From positions 1 through 30,254 of the forward strand of contig JBJFDC010000045.1 in NCBI GenBank assembly GCA_051889215.1: a stretch of 30,254 nucleotides of DNA, read 5' to 3'. This DNA comes from UMGS1470 sp051889215 (lineage in GTDB: Bacteria > Bacillota > Clostridia > Christensenellales > UBA1242). Positions 21,860 through 29,013 of the stretch are shown piece by piece; within the stretch, counting starts at the first letter, position 1; every line of letters starts with the position of its first letter. The notes below the pieces were generated by a model. The model was not told where the DNA came from. It did not search any database and saw only the letters and a list, made by a program, of their open reading frames with translations. A program made the translations under genes and the position numbers.

Positions 21860-22702
21860 ATGAAAATAAAAATACATTATTTGTTCATAATTTTTGCAAT
21901 TTTCATGATTATTCAAGGACAATTCTTTGAGTTTTTTCAATATTTTATTTGTGTGTTAATTCACGAATATTCCCACGCAATTGTTTCCGAGCGACTTGGC
22001 TACAAGTTGAATTCCATAGTCCTCATGCCATATGGCGCAGGACTCAAACTCAAAGACCAAATTTACTCCGAAAAAGACGAAATAAAAATTGCATTTGCGG
22101 GGCCAATTTGCAATCTATTACTGCTTGTTTTCACACTGGCAATTTGGTGGATTTTTCCTGCGACATATTCTTATTTATATTCTTTTGCGATTGCAAATTT
22201 AATTTTATTTCTATTTAATTTATTGCCCGCTTATCCTTTGGATGGAGGACGGATTTTGTGCGGATTAATTTCGCTCCAATTCAAGCGAAAAACTGCCACA
22301 AAAATAGTGATTATTTTTAACTATATTTTGTCTTGTGTTTTGTTTGTTTTGTTCATCATTTCATTGTTTTTCAAAACGAATTTCACATTGCTATTCGCTG
22401 CAATATTTTTGATTTTTGGAATTGTTGATGGAAAAGATGGTGGGAAATATCTTTCAGTCAATATTTTGTCTGTTTTTTCAAAGCCCCCAAAAAGTGTGAG
22501 CGGAGTTAACTCTTTTGCTGTCACGCTTGACACAAAAATTATTGACATTGCAAGACGTTGCAAAAGAAATAAATTTAATCTTGTGTATGTCCTTATGCCG
22601 GACGGAAAAGTCAAAACTCTCACTCAAACTCAACTTGGAAATTTGTTTTTAAAATCTTCGCCGAATCAATATTTGGGAGAAATATTAAAAGTTTGCGCAT
22701 AA
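21860..22702 (+). CDS. spoIVFB: SpoIVFB-like M50 intramembrane metalloprotease
   Basis: A 280-residue multi-pass membrane protease. HEYSH at 35-39 is the zinc-binding HExxH, inside a membrane helix, and NLLPAYPLDGGR (120-131) supplies the third, aspartate ligand (Asp128). Several hydrophobic helices lie between, and a C-terminal soluble part of about 80 residues resembles half of a CBS domain. SpoIVFB cleaves pro-sigma-K during sporulation; the min-spoIVFB neighbourhood matches Bacillus. I start at the ATG at 21860 (GGTGA upstream) since the 27 residues before it are not family-like. The regulator SpoIVFA is not seen intact. Confidence 0.85.
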   Translation: MKIKIHYLFIIFAIFMIIQGQFFEFFQYFICVLIHEYSHAIVSERLGYKLNSIVLMPYGAGLKLKDQIYSEKDEIKIAFAGPICNLLLLVFTLAIWWIFPATYSYLYSFAIANLILFLFNLLPAYPLDGGRILCGLISLQFKRKTATKIVIIFNYILSCVLFVLFIISLFFKTNFTLLFAAIFLIFGIVDGKDGGKYLSVNILSVFSKPPKSVSGVNSFAVTLDTKIIDIARRCKRNKFNLVYVLMPDGKVKTLTQTQLGNLFLKSSPNQYLGEILKVCA

Positions 22703-22709
22703 TAATTTT

Positions 22710-23222
22710 ATGAAACAAATTCTCAAATACATTCTTGCTCAAATCATGGAAAATCTTCATTTTGCAGAGAGCAAGCACAACATTTCAATCACACTTTCTA
22801 GTGCGGTTATTGTTTTTGCCGCCACTCAATTTTCTCTATACACGCGACTGGGAGCAGTTTTTGCATCGTGCGCAATCGTGTCGTGCGCCGCTTCTCTTTT
22901 TTGTTCGTTTTCTGCAATGAGTTCAAGAAAAATCAGGTGGTTTCACGCATTCAAAAAATCAGAGAATGCAAATAATTTGATATATTTTCAAGATGTCTCA
23001 AGTTTTGATGAACAGACCTATATCAAGAAAATCCAAACTGACTATTCGCTCCCCAAAAGCTATAAACCAGATGGTTTTGATTATGATTTGGCGCGACAAA
23101 TTATTGCGACGAGTAAAGTTGCAAAAATCAAATTTCGTTTGTTCAACACGGCGCTGCTCTTTTTGGCACTTGCAATTTGTTTCGTCGTCACTTCAATCGT
23201 TGTTTCACAGGTGTTAAAATGA
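22710..23222 (+). CDS. Membrane protein resembling DUF5706/PycTM (Pycsar-type effector) family
   Basis: A 170-residue protein with hydrophobic helices at about 28-42, 47-68 and 144-168. The order of features resembles DUF5706/PycTM. An NLHFAESKHN motif lies just before the first helix pair, then a helix hairpin, a soluble middle with YFQDVSSFDEQTYIKKIQ, then LARQIIATSKVAKIKFRLFN leading into a final helix pair or helix. PycTM proteins are membrane-disrupting effectors triggered by cyclic pyrimidine nucleotides made by a neighbouring cyclase. No cyclase is present here, so a defence role is unproven. It follows spoIVFB by 7 bases without a clear ribosome site and overlaps the next gene (ATGA). 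Confidence 0.55.
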   Translation: MKQILKYILAQIMENLHFAESKHNISITLSSAVIVFAATQFSLYTRLGAVFASCAIVSCAASLFCSFSAMSSRKIRWFHAFKKSENANNLIYFQDVSSFDEQTYIKKIQTDYSLPKSYKPDGFDYDLARQIIATSKVAKIKFRLFNTALLFLALAICFVVTSIVVSQVLK

Positions 23223-23593
23223 ACGACTTGGAGAAATACAACAAAATTTTTGATGAGTTTTGCGAGTGGGTTGTGGGAATTGAGGAAGATGACCCACTTC
23301 CTCCTGAAATTCATTATATATACTTTGTTTTTTGGGGTGATTGTGGCGTAAACACTTTGCAGTATACAGGTTGTGAATATGAACCAAAAACAATTTGCTC
23401 ATGTGATTATTTTCCCCTTGAAGCACAATTTTTTTATTCCAGAGATTATTTGAAATTGCCCAAAGAACAAGCAAAACAATTTGCAAAAATCTTTGTTCAA
23501 GACATTATGCATCTTGGCTATTTTGAACAGTTGTTTTTTGGGAAAATTGTGAAATTTGTTGAATATGGTGAGACATTAAAAAAGAGGATATAA
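23219..23593 (+). CDS. 124-residue soluble protein of unknown function
   Basis: I do not recognise a family. The ATG at 23219 overlaps the stop of the PycTM-like gene (ATGA) and has AGGTG a few bases before it inside that gene, so translation is coupled. The protein is acidic at the N terminus (DEFCEWVVGIEEDDPLPPEI), aromatic-rich, and carries several Cys (WGDCGVNTLQYTGCEYEP, TICSCDYF), then an alpha-helical C-terminal half. No signal peptide or membrane helix. Its fixed overlap with the membrane gene suggests a functional pair; what they do is unknown. Confidence 0.65.
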   Translation: MNDLEKYNKIFDEFCEWVVGIEEDDPLPPEIHYIYFVFWGDCGVNTLQYTGCEYEPKTICSCDYFPLEAQFFYSRDYLKLPKEQAKQFAKIFVQDIMHLGYFEQLFFGKIVKFVEYGETLKKRI

Positions 23594-23604
23594 AGTGAAA
23601 TTTG

Positions 23605-23633
23605 TTGCCATGTCTTTTATATTTTGATAAAAT
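23605..23633 (+). promoter_or_regulatory. Promoter of the DUF4132-like gene
   Basis: TTGCCA (23605-23610), 17 bases, TAAAAT (23628-23633), with TG-A directly before the -10 (extended form). Start expected near 23640, just before AGGAG. Confidence 0.65.
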
Positions 23634-23651
23634 ATAACGCAGGAGCAAATT

Positions 23652-25832
23652 ATGATTATTCTTAAAAACATTGACCAAATTGCAGAAAAATATAATTGCC
23701 TCATAAAAGACGGGGCAAATGGGCTTGACGACATTGAAGCATTTGTTGACACATCTCTTGATATGGACAAAATAAAAGAGTATGCTGCTGAACTTGATGA
23801 TCTTGCGAACAAACAAAACATTATTGAAGACATGTCAGAAATGCTTTTTCAACTTCGTGATTTTCTGCCATCAGTCGGCAACTTTATAAAAATTTTGCTT
23901 GTTTCGAAAAACTATGAGCAAATAATTGTGTTTGTTAAAAAGATTTTTACAAATCAAATTGGAATAATCAAATATCAAAGTGTCAAGGGCAGTTATTCAT
24001 ATTCAGAAAGATATTTCGATAGATTTATTGAAATTGTCAAAAACTGCAAAATTGACTCGGAACTCTATTTGCCATTTGTTGCAAAAATTGTTTCATCAAA
24101 TGAGAGTTCGCCACTTTATCAATGGATTAACCCGGCAAGTGAATTCATTCAACTATTCTTCAATCAAAATGAGCAGTGGATTTATGAATATATTCGCTGT
24201 GGAAAAGAATATAAATATGAACTCATTGATGCGGTTTGCAATTTCAATTCAAACAAGGGCTTAAACCTTTTGGTTGAGGATTACATAAACAAGACATCTT
24301 TTGACAAAGACAAGAGCGATGTGATTTTTAAGACACACAAAAAAGATGTCATAAACTATTTGGATAAAGAATTCATTTTTTCTGACGATCAAAGAAAAGT
24401 TGACCTAATCAACATTTATTCAAAATTTCTTCCAGACAACGAAATTGTCACTCGCCTCAAACAAATATATGAGAGTGATAAAAGTGAACAAGTCAAAAGC
24501 ACAGTGGCTTCAATTCTCGGCATCACAGACACTCTTTCAATCAAGACCGAAAAGCAATTTTTGTATGCAGTCAGAAGAAAAATAAAAGAACCACAACAAC
24601 GTGCACTGGGAGTTGTGTTCTCAAAATTTGACCTCAAACTCAAAAGTGGATATTCTTGCGACGACTCAATATTTACATTTGTTATCTATCTTTTCAAGGA
24701 GGAAAAAAATCTCAAAAACATCAAAAAACTCAAAGTCCTTGAAAACATTTTTGAAATGCAGGGCTTGAGTGATTTTGCAGAAAAAGTATATGGGGAGATT
24801 GAAGACAAGCCGGATATTCTGTGTGCAAAATGGGCAATCAGAATGTGCTCTCTTCTTTGCAGTGAACAAAAAGCAAGCGCAATGGCAAACAAAATGGTCG
24901 AACTGTTCCGTGCTGGCAGAAGAAAAGAGGCAAACTATTTGGCAGAATGCCTGATTTATTGTGAACGCGAACAAGTTTTGGGTGCGATAAAAGAATTGGG
25001 ACAAAACAATCCAGACCTTTTGGGAGACCTCAAAGACACATATGCAAATATGTATGCGATTGCAAACAACAAAAATCTTTCCGATGTTTATGATGAACTT
25101 GTTGAAGATGTTGTCACCGATCAAAGCGCAAGCGAACAAACAAAACGCCTTTTTGATGCTTTTATTTCAAAACGCGAATACTCGCCAAAAAAGTTTGAAA
25201 AATTATTCATGACCAAAAATGTTTTGGGAGAACTTGCGAAAAACCTTGTTTGGGGAGAATATAATTTTGGCAGACTATATAATGCTTTTGTTGTCAGTGA
25301 TGGCGAAAAGAAATATATCGTAAAAACCTTGGAGCTCGACGATCCAAAAATTTCAATCGTCCATTCACTTGACCTTGACGAAAGATTTGACGATGTTTTG
25401 TTCGCAATTGAAAATCCGTTGTTTGAACAATTCAGGAGAAGTGTTTTTGACATAAGGACATATTCTCAAGTTGCAGTCAATGTTTCCAGATTTTCGGGAA
25501 TGTTCGTCACAACTCGACCATTTATTGCAAGCATGAAAAATTTTGGCTTTGTTGAAAACAGGGCAGAGGACGAATCAGTTTTGTCTTCCATGGTCTATGT
25601 TCAGGAAGAATTGGGCACATTGGTCGAGGTTGGATTCGACAAGCCGGTGATGGCTGGACAAGAGTATGCGACTCTTTCAAACATATATTTTTATCGTGTT
25701 GTCGATGTCACAAAAAATGGAAACAAATATGACACAATAAAAACCAATGCCATCTCAATTGGTGGTGTTGGAGAGAGACTATTTGACTTTGCACTCAATG
25801 CCGTTTCGGTTTCGTCTCGCAAGACAAATTAG
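23652..25832 (+). CDS. Large helical-repeat protein with C-terminal DUF4132-like domain
   Basis: A 726-residue protein without signal peptide or membrane helices. Residues 1-490 look like HEAT/ARM-type helical repeats. From about 500 the sequence resembles DUF4132: LGELAKNLVWGEY near 528-540, a following strand pair (AFVVSDGEKKYIVKTLEL), IVHSLDLDERF in place of the usual HP-x-L, then IENPLFEQFRRSVFD near 585-600 for the PFxQ-x-R segment. A beta-rich end follows. DUF4132 proteins are often linked to MolR/WGR-type proteins but have no established reaction. AGGAG lies 7 bases before the ATG, and it has its own promoter and terminator, so it is a single-gene unit. Confidence 0.7.
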   Translation: MIILKNIDQIAEKYNCLIKDGANGLDDIEAFVDTSLDMDKIKEYAAELDDLANKQNIIEDMSEMLFQLRDFLPSVGNFIKILLVSKNYEQIIVFVKKIFTNQIGIIKYQSVKGSYSYSERYFDRFIEIVKNCKIDSELYLPFVAKIVSSNESSPLYQWINPASEFIQLFFNQNEQWIYEYIRCGKEYKYELIDAVCNFNSNKGLNLLVEDYINKTSFDKDKSDVIFKTHKKDVINYLDKEFIFSDDQRKVDLINIYSKFLPDNEIVTRLKQIYESDKSEQVKSTVASILGITDTLSIKTEKQFLYAVRRKIKEPQQRALGVVFSKFDLKLKSGYSCDDSIFTFVIYLFKEEKNLKNIKKLKVLENIFEMQGLSDFAEKVYGEIEDKPDILCAKWAIRMCSLLCSEQKASAMANKMVELFRAGRRKEANYLAECLIYCEREQVLGAIKELGQNNPDLLGDLKDTYANMYAIANNKNLSDVYDELVEDVVTDQSASEQTKRLFDAFISKREYSPKKFEKLFMTKNVLGELAKNLVWGEYNFGRLYNAFVVSDGEKKYIVKTLELDDPKISIVHSLDLDERFDDVLFAIENPLFEQFRRSVFDIRTYSQVAVNVSRFSGMFVTTRPFIASMKNFGFVENRAEDESVLSSMVYVQEELGTLVEVGFDKPVMAGQEYATLSNIYFYRVVDVTKNGNKYDTIKTNAISIGGVGERLFDFALNAVSVSSRKTN

Positions 25833-25857
25833 TGCTTCAATAGCAAAATATTTGCAA

Positions 25858-25891
25858 AAAAAAGTTAAGGCGATTTTCCCTTAACTTTTTT
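25858..25891. terminator. Bidirectional terminator between convergent genes
   Basis: A 13-bp stem AAAAAAGTTAAGG/CCTTAACTTTTTT with an 8-base loop. The A and T runs on either side let it serve the DUF4132-like gene (plus) and the small helical-bundle gene (minus). Confidence 0.87.
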
Positions 25892-25896
25892 GATAT

Positions 25897-26331
25897 TTAA
25901 CATAGGAATGGCTTTAGTTTTTGAATGTTTCTTTCTTGGAAATCCTCGAGTTTGAGGGCGATTTCCAAAATTTCATTATTATCGCAGCAAGTTTTGTTTT
26001 TCATTTTTATGACGTCAATAACGCCCATTGTGCTTCCAACAATCAGCATTTCGGCAATGTTTTCTTCACTCTTGTTGAAACAGGTTTTCATTTTAATTGA
26101 AGAATATAACATGGTTTTGTCAAACCAGTTGTTGTCCTTGATGTCGAGCCCCTCGGCTTTTGCGAGCATTTCGCATTCTTTTGCAAGAACATTATAGTCA
26201 GAAAGTTGTCTGCTCATTTCGGCCTTGAGTTCTTCGCTTTTGCAAATTTCCATCAGTTCTTCCATTGAAGCAATTCCCATTTTTACATTTTGATAAATCG
26301 CATTCAAAAGTTTCAAATCAGCATCTTTCAT
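25897..26331 (-). CDS. Small helical-bundle (ferritin-like/DUF2383-like) protein
   Basis: A 144-residue, nearly all-helical protein. The ATG at 26331 is set by GGAGG just upstream; a longer frame without such a site is discarded. The pattern of four amphipathic helices (LKLLNAIYQNVKMGIASMEE, then a Glu/Lys-rich second helix, NIAEMLIVGSTMGVIDVIK and IALKLEDFQERNIQKLKPFL) resembles ferritin-like bundles such as DUF2383, which are common small clostridial proteins. I do not see a convincing set of paired ExxH iron ligands, so metal binding is doubtful. Function unknown. It lies between terminators as a single-gene unit. Confidence 0.65.
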   Translation of the reverse strand: MKDADLKLLNAIYQNVKMGIASMEELMEICKSEELKAEMSRQLSDYNVLAKECEMLAKAEGLDIKDNNWFDKTMLYSSIKMKTCFNKSEENIAEMLIVGSTMGVIDVIKMKNKTCCDNNEILEIALKLEDFQERNIQKLKPFLC

Positions 26332-26428
26332 ATTTTCCTCCAAGTTTAGTGTTCGCAGCAAACAAAAATCTATGCAAACTGATTTGATGTTCAAAAAACA
26401 TTTTTGCTCAACAATGAATTGCAAAAAG

Positions 26429-26456
26429 AAAAAACACGGAATTTTCCGTGTTTTTT
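26429..26456 (-). terminator. Terminator of rpsB-tsf
   Basis: A 12-bp stem AAAAAACACGGA/TCCGTGTTTTTT around ATTT, with T runs on both strands; it lies 11 bases past the tsf stop. Confidence 0.87.
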
Positions 26457-26466
26457 TGAGATTTGA

Positions 26467-27111
26467 TTACTTTGACATTTTTGCAACTTCTTCAGCGAGA
26501 TTGTCAACTCTTTTTTCAAGTCCTTCGCCCATTTCATAACGAGTGAATCTTCTGATTGAGATTTTTTCTCCAATTTTGAGTGTTGCTTCGTTTATGAGTG
26601 TTGCGATTGTGAGGTCTGGATTTTTAACAAATGGTTGATCCATGAGGCAGAAATCTTGATAATATTTTTTGATTCTTCCTTCAACCATTTTTTCAACGAT
26701 TTGAGCAGGTTTTCCTTCGTTGAGTGCTTGTGTGCGAAGAATTGCTTTTTCGCTTTCCAAAACGTCAGCAGGAACTTCGTTTGAATTTACATACAAAGGT
26801 TTTGCTGCTGCAATTTGCATTGCAATGTCTTTGACGAGTTGTTGGAATTGGTCTGATTTTGCAACGAAATCTGTTTCGCAGTTAACTTCAACCAAAACAC
26901 CAATTTTTCCGCCCATGTGAATGTATGAGCCAACAACACCTTCAGCGGCAATTCTGTCTGCTTTTTTTGCTGCTGCTGCCATTCCTTTTTCGCGGAGGAA
27001 TTTAACAGCGCCATCCATATCTCCATTTGATTCTGTGAGCGCTTTTTTGCAGTCCATCATTCCTGCACCTGTCATTGCTCTAAGTTTTGCGATATCTTGT
27101 GCTGTAAACAT
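26467..27111 (-). CDS. tsf: Translation elongation factor Ts
   Basis: EF-Ts exchanges GDP for GTP on EF-Tu. The 214-residue protein has the N-terminal UBA-like domain (AQDIAKLRAMTGAGMMDCKK, ALTESNGDMDGAVKFLREKG) and the core motif CETDFVAKSDQFQ, ending in FTRYEMGEGLEKR. It is shorter than Bacillus EF-Ts, with a reduced core, as in other compact EF-Ts proteins. GAAGGAG at the very end of rpsB is its ribosome site; only two bases separate it from the rpsB stop, so expression is coupled. Confidence 0.96.
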   Translation of the reverse strand: MFTAQDIAKLRAMTGAGMMDCKKALTESNGDMDGAVKFLREKGMAAAAKKADRIAAEGVVGSYIHMGGKIGVLVEVNCETDFVAKSDQFQQLVKDIAMQIAAAKPLYVNSNEVPADVLESEKAILRTQALNEGKPAQIVEKMVEGRIKKYYQDFCLMDQPFVKNPDLTIATLINEATLKIGEKISIRRFTRYEMGEGLEKRVDNLAEEVAKMSK

Positions 27112-27113
27112 AA

Positions 27114-27965
27114 TTATTCTCCTTCTTTTGGTGTTTCAACTTTTTTTGCTCTTGGCTTTTTTGCTGGTTTTTTTTCTTCAGTTGCTTCTTCTTCAGCTTT
27201 TGGTTCTTCCATTGCTGGAGTTTCGGTGAGGGCAGTGGCCATGTCTGTTGCGCCTTCTTCATTTTCAACAGTTTTCATTGAAACGCCTTCACGAGCTTCG
27301 ATGATTGCGTCTGCGATTGCACTTGCAATGAGTTTTACAGAACGGATTGCATCGTCGTTGCCTGGAATAACATAATCAATGTTGCTTGGGTCACAGTTTG
27401 TGTCAACAAGTCCAACAAGTGGAATTCCGAGTGCTTTTGCTTCTTTGACGCAAATGTGTTCTTTTGTTGGGTCAACAACAAAAATAAGTCCTGGGAGTTC
27501 TCTCATGTCCTTGATTCCGCCAAGGTTTGCTTCAAGTTTGTCTCTTTCTTGTTTGAGGCGAGCAACTTCTTTCTTTGGCAACAAGTTGAATTCGCCAACT
27601 TTCTCCATTTGATTGAGTTTGTTGAGTCTTTCGATTCTTGTTTTGATTGTCTTGAAGTTTGTCAAGCATCCGCCGAGCCAACGATTGTTCACATAGAACA
27701 TTCCGCAGCGTTCAGCTTCTTCTTTAACTGCTTCTTGAGCTTGTTTTTTTGTTCCCACGAAAAGAACAGTTTTTCCGCTTGCGGCAACATCTCTAACATA
27801 GTTGTAAGCGGCATCAATAAGGTCTGATGTTTGCTCCAAGTTGAGAATATGGATGTCGTTTCTTGCTGTGAAGATATATTTCTTCATGAGCGGATTCCAT
27901 TTTCTTGTTTGGTGACCGAAGTGAACACCGGCCTCCAATAATTGTTTCATTGAAATAACTGGCAT
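27114..27965 (-). CDS. rpsB: 30S ribosomal protein S2
   Basis: S2 binds the 30S body/head junction and is required to recruit S1 where present. Residues 1-230 are standard S2: MKQLLEAGVHFGHQTRKWNP, FVGTKKQAQ, NNRWLGGCLTNF, GLIFVVDPTKEHICVKEAK and IPLVGLVDTNCDP. Residues 231-283 form a low-complexity Glu/Lys/Pro/Ala tail longer than in Bacillus. AAGGAGG precedes the ATG. The rpsB-tsf pair is universally conserved. A structured leader and promoter lie upstream. Confidence 0.97.
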   Translation of the reverse strand: MPVISMKQLLEAGVHFGHQTRKWNPLMKKYIFTARNDIHILNLEQTSDLIDAAYNYVRDVAASGKTVLFVGTKKQAQEAVKEEAERCGMFYVNNRWLGGCLTNFKTIKTRIERLNKLNQMEKVGEFNLLPKKEVARLKQERDKLEANLGGIKDMRELPGLIFVVDPTKEHICVKEAKALGIPLVGLVDTNCDPSNIDYVIPGNDDAIRSVKLIASAIADAIIEAREGVSMKTVENEEGATDMATALTETPAMEEPKAEEEATEEKKPAKKPRAKKVETPKEGE

Positions 27966-27989
27966 AATTTTTTCCTCCTTGTTTTTAAA

Positions 27990-28075
27990 CTTCCTCGTGC
28001 TGTCATTGCTCCTTTGTCAACCCACTCGGGCAACCGACAAAGAATAAGTCACGAGTGCAAATTATCAATGATGAC
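27990..28075 (-). ncRNA. Putative cis-regulatory rpsB leader RNA with possible pseudoknot
   Basis: Reading the minus strand, three complementary pairs are present. CTTTGTC (28042-28036) with GACAAAG (28018-28012) closes a stem over an inner CCC-GAGT-GGG hairpin. CTCGTG (28055-28050) pairs with CACGAG (27999-27994). TCATTG (28071-28066) pairs with CAATGA (28008-28003). The last two cross, so together they form a pseudoknot, or they are alternatives. S2 represses rpsB-tsf through a leader RNA in enterobacteria; this could be a clostridial counterpart. I could not match it to a named family. Confidence 0.5.
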
Positions 28076-28080
28076 TTTCT

Positions 28081-28109
28081 TTTATATCACACCGCAAAAA
28101 AAAATGCAA
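28081..28109 (-). promoter_or_regulatory. Promoter of rpsB-tsf
   Basis: On the minus strand TTGCAT (28109-28104), 17 bases, TATAAA (28086-28081), with TG-A just before the -10. Start expected near 28074, giving a leader of about 110 bases. Confidence 0.72.
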
Positions 28110-28150
28110 CATAAATATTGTATTTTTATAAATATATTTTTACATAAGAA

Positions 28151-28179
28151 TTGACGAGAAGTGGTTTTTGATATATCCT
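28151..28179 (+). promoter_or_regulatory. Promoter of the OGG1-type glycosylase gene
   Basis: TTGACG (28151-28156), 17 bases, TATCCT (28174-28179). An overlapping extended -10 TG-A-TATATC is at 28169-28177. Either places the transcript start within a few bases of the ATG at 28186. Confidence 0.45.
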
Positions 28180-28185
28180 AAAACC

Positions 28186-29013
28186 ATGAAATACGAAAAG
28201 AAGAAAAATCAAATAAAAGTTTTGGATTTGGGCGAATTTGACATAACGCAGATTTTGGAATGCGGTCAAATTTTTTCATATGAAAAACTCGGGGAAAATC
28301 ACTTTTTTGTCTATTCCGCGGACAAGGTTTGTGAGGTCGTTCAAAACGAGGAATTTGCACAAATTTTCACAAAAGATGTTGATTATTTCATAAATTTTTT
28401 CGATTTGGACGAAAATTATTGCAATTTTAAGCAAAAACTTCGTGATTTTGACGAACTGAAAGATGCCTTGGAATATGGATATGGCATAAGAATTTTGAAA
28501 CAAGACATATTTGAAATGTTCGTCAGTTTTGTGATTTCGGCGAACAACAACATTCCAAGAATAAAAAACTCAATAAAATACATTCGAGAGCATGCGGGCA
28601 AAAACATGGGCGATTATTTTGCTTTTCCAACGCTCATGGAACTAGCAAAATATGACGTTGAATTTTTTGTGAGTGCGGGGCTTGGCTATCGAGCGGCTCA
28701 ACTTGTCAAACTTTTGGGACAACTAAAAAGTGTTGATATTGAAGAATTAAAACAAATGGACACCGAGAGTTTGCGTAAATTTTTGATTACACTTTCTGGC
28801 ATTGGTCCAAAAGTTGCAGATTGCATTTTGCTTTTTGGATTTTCACGAAAAGATGTTTTTCCGGTTGACACGTGGATTGCCAAAATTTTTCATGACAAGT
28901 TTGGCGACACCGACAACAGAAATGAAATGCGAGAGGAGTTGATAAAAAAATTTGGCGACCTCAGCGGGGTCGCACAACAATATTTGTTCTATCACAAACG
29001 CCAAGAGGGTTAA
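28186..29013 (+). CDS. ogg: 8-oxoguanine DNA glycosylase, OGG1 family
   Basis: A base-excision repair enzyme removing 8-oxoguanine and cutting the strand by beta-elimination. The 275 residues show the OGG1 layout: an N-terminal TBP-like fold (CGQIFSYEKLG), a helical bundle with FVSFVISANNNIPRIKNSI, then the helix-hairpin-helix LSGIGPKVADCILLFGF with catalytic Lys209 and FPVDTWI with Asp228. I start at the ATG at 28186. A TTG 18 bases upstream is alternative, but neither has a clear ribosome site and the predicted promoter leaves almost no leader. Its stop overlaps that of the convergent S66 peptidase gene by 4 bases. Confidence 0.9.
   Translation: MKYEKKKNQIKVLDLGEFDITQILECGQIFSYEKLGENHFFVYSADKVCEVVQNEEFAQIFTKDVDYFINFFDLDENYCNFKQKLRDFDELKDALEYGYGIRILKQDIFEMFVSFVISANNNIPRIKNSIKYIREHAGKNMGDYFAFPTLMELAKYDVEFFVSAGLGYRAAQLVKLLGQLKSVDIEELKQMDTESLRKFLITLSGIGPKVADCILLFGFSRKDVFPVDTWIAKIFHDKFGDTDNRNEMREELIKKFGDLSGVAQQYLFYHKRQEG

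Noticed and set aside
28010..28045. GGTTGCCCGAGTGGGTTGAC on the minus strand looks like a tRNA-Ser/Leu D-arm
   Set aside because: No acceptor, anticodon or T-arm can be built around it; it fits better as part of the rpsB leader stem-loop.
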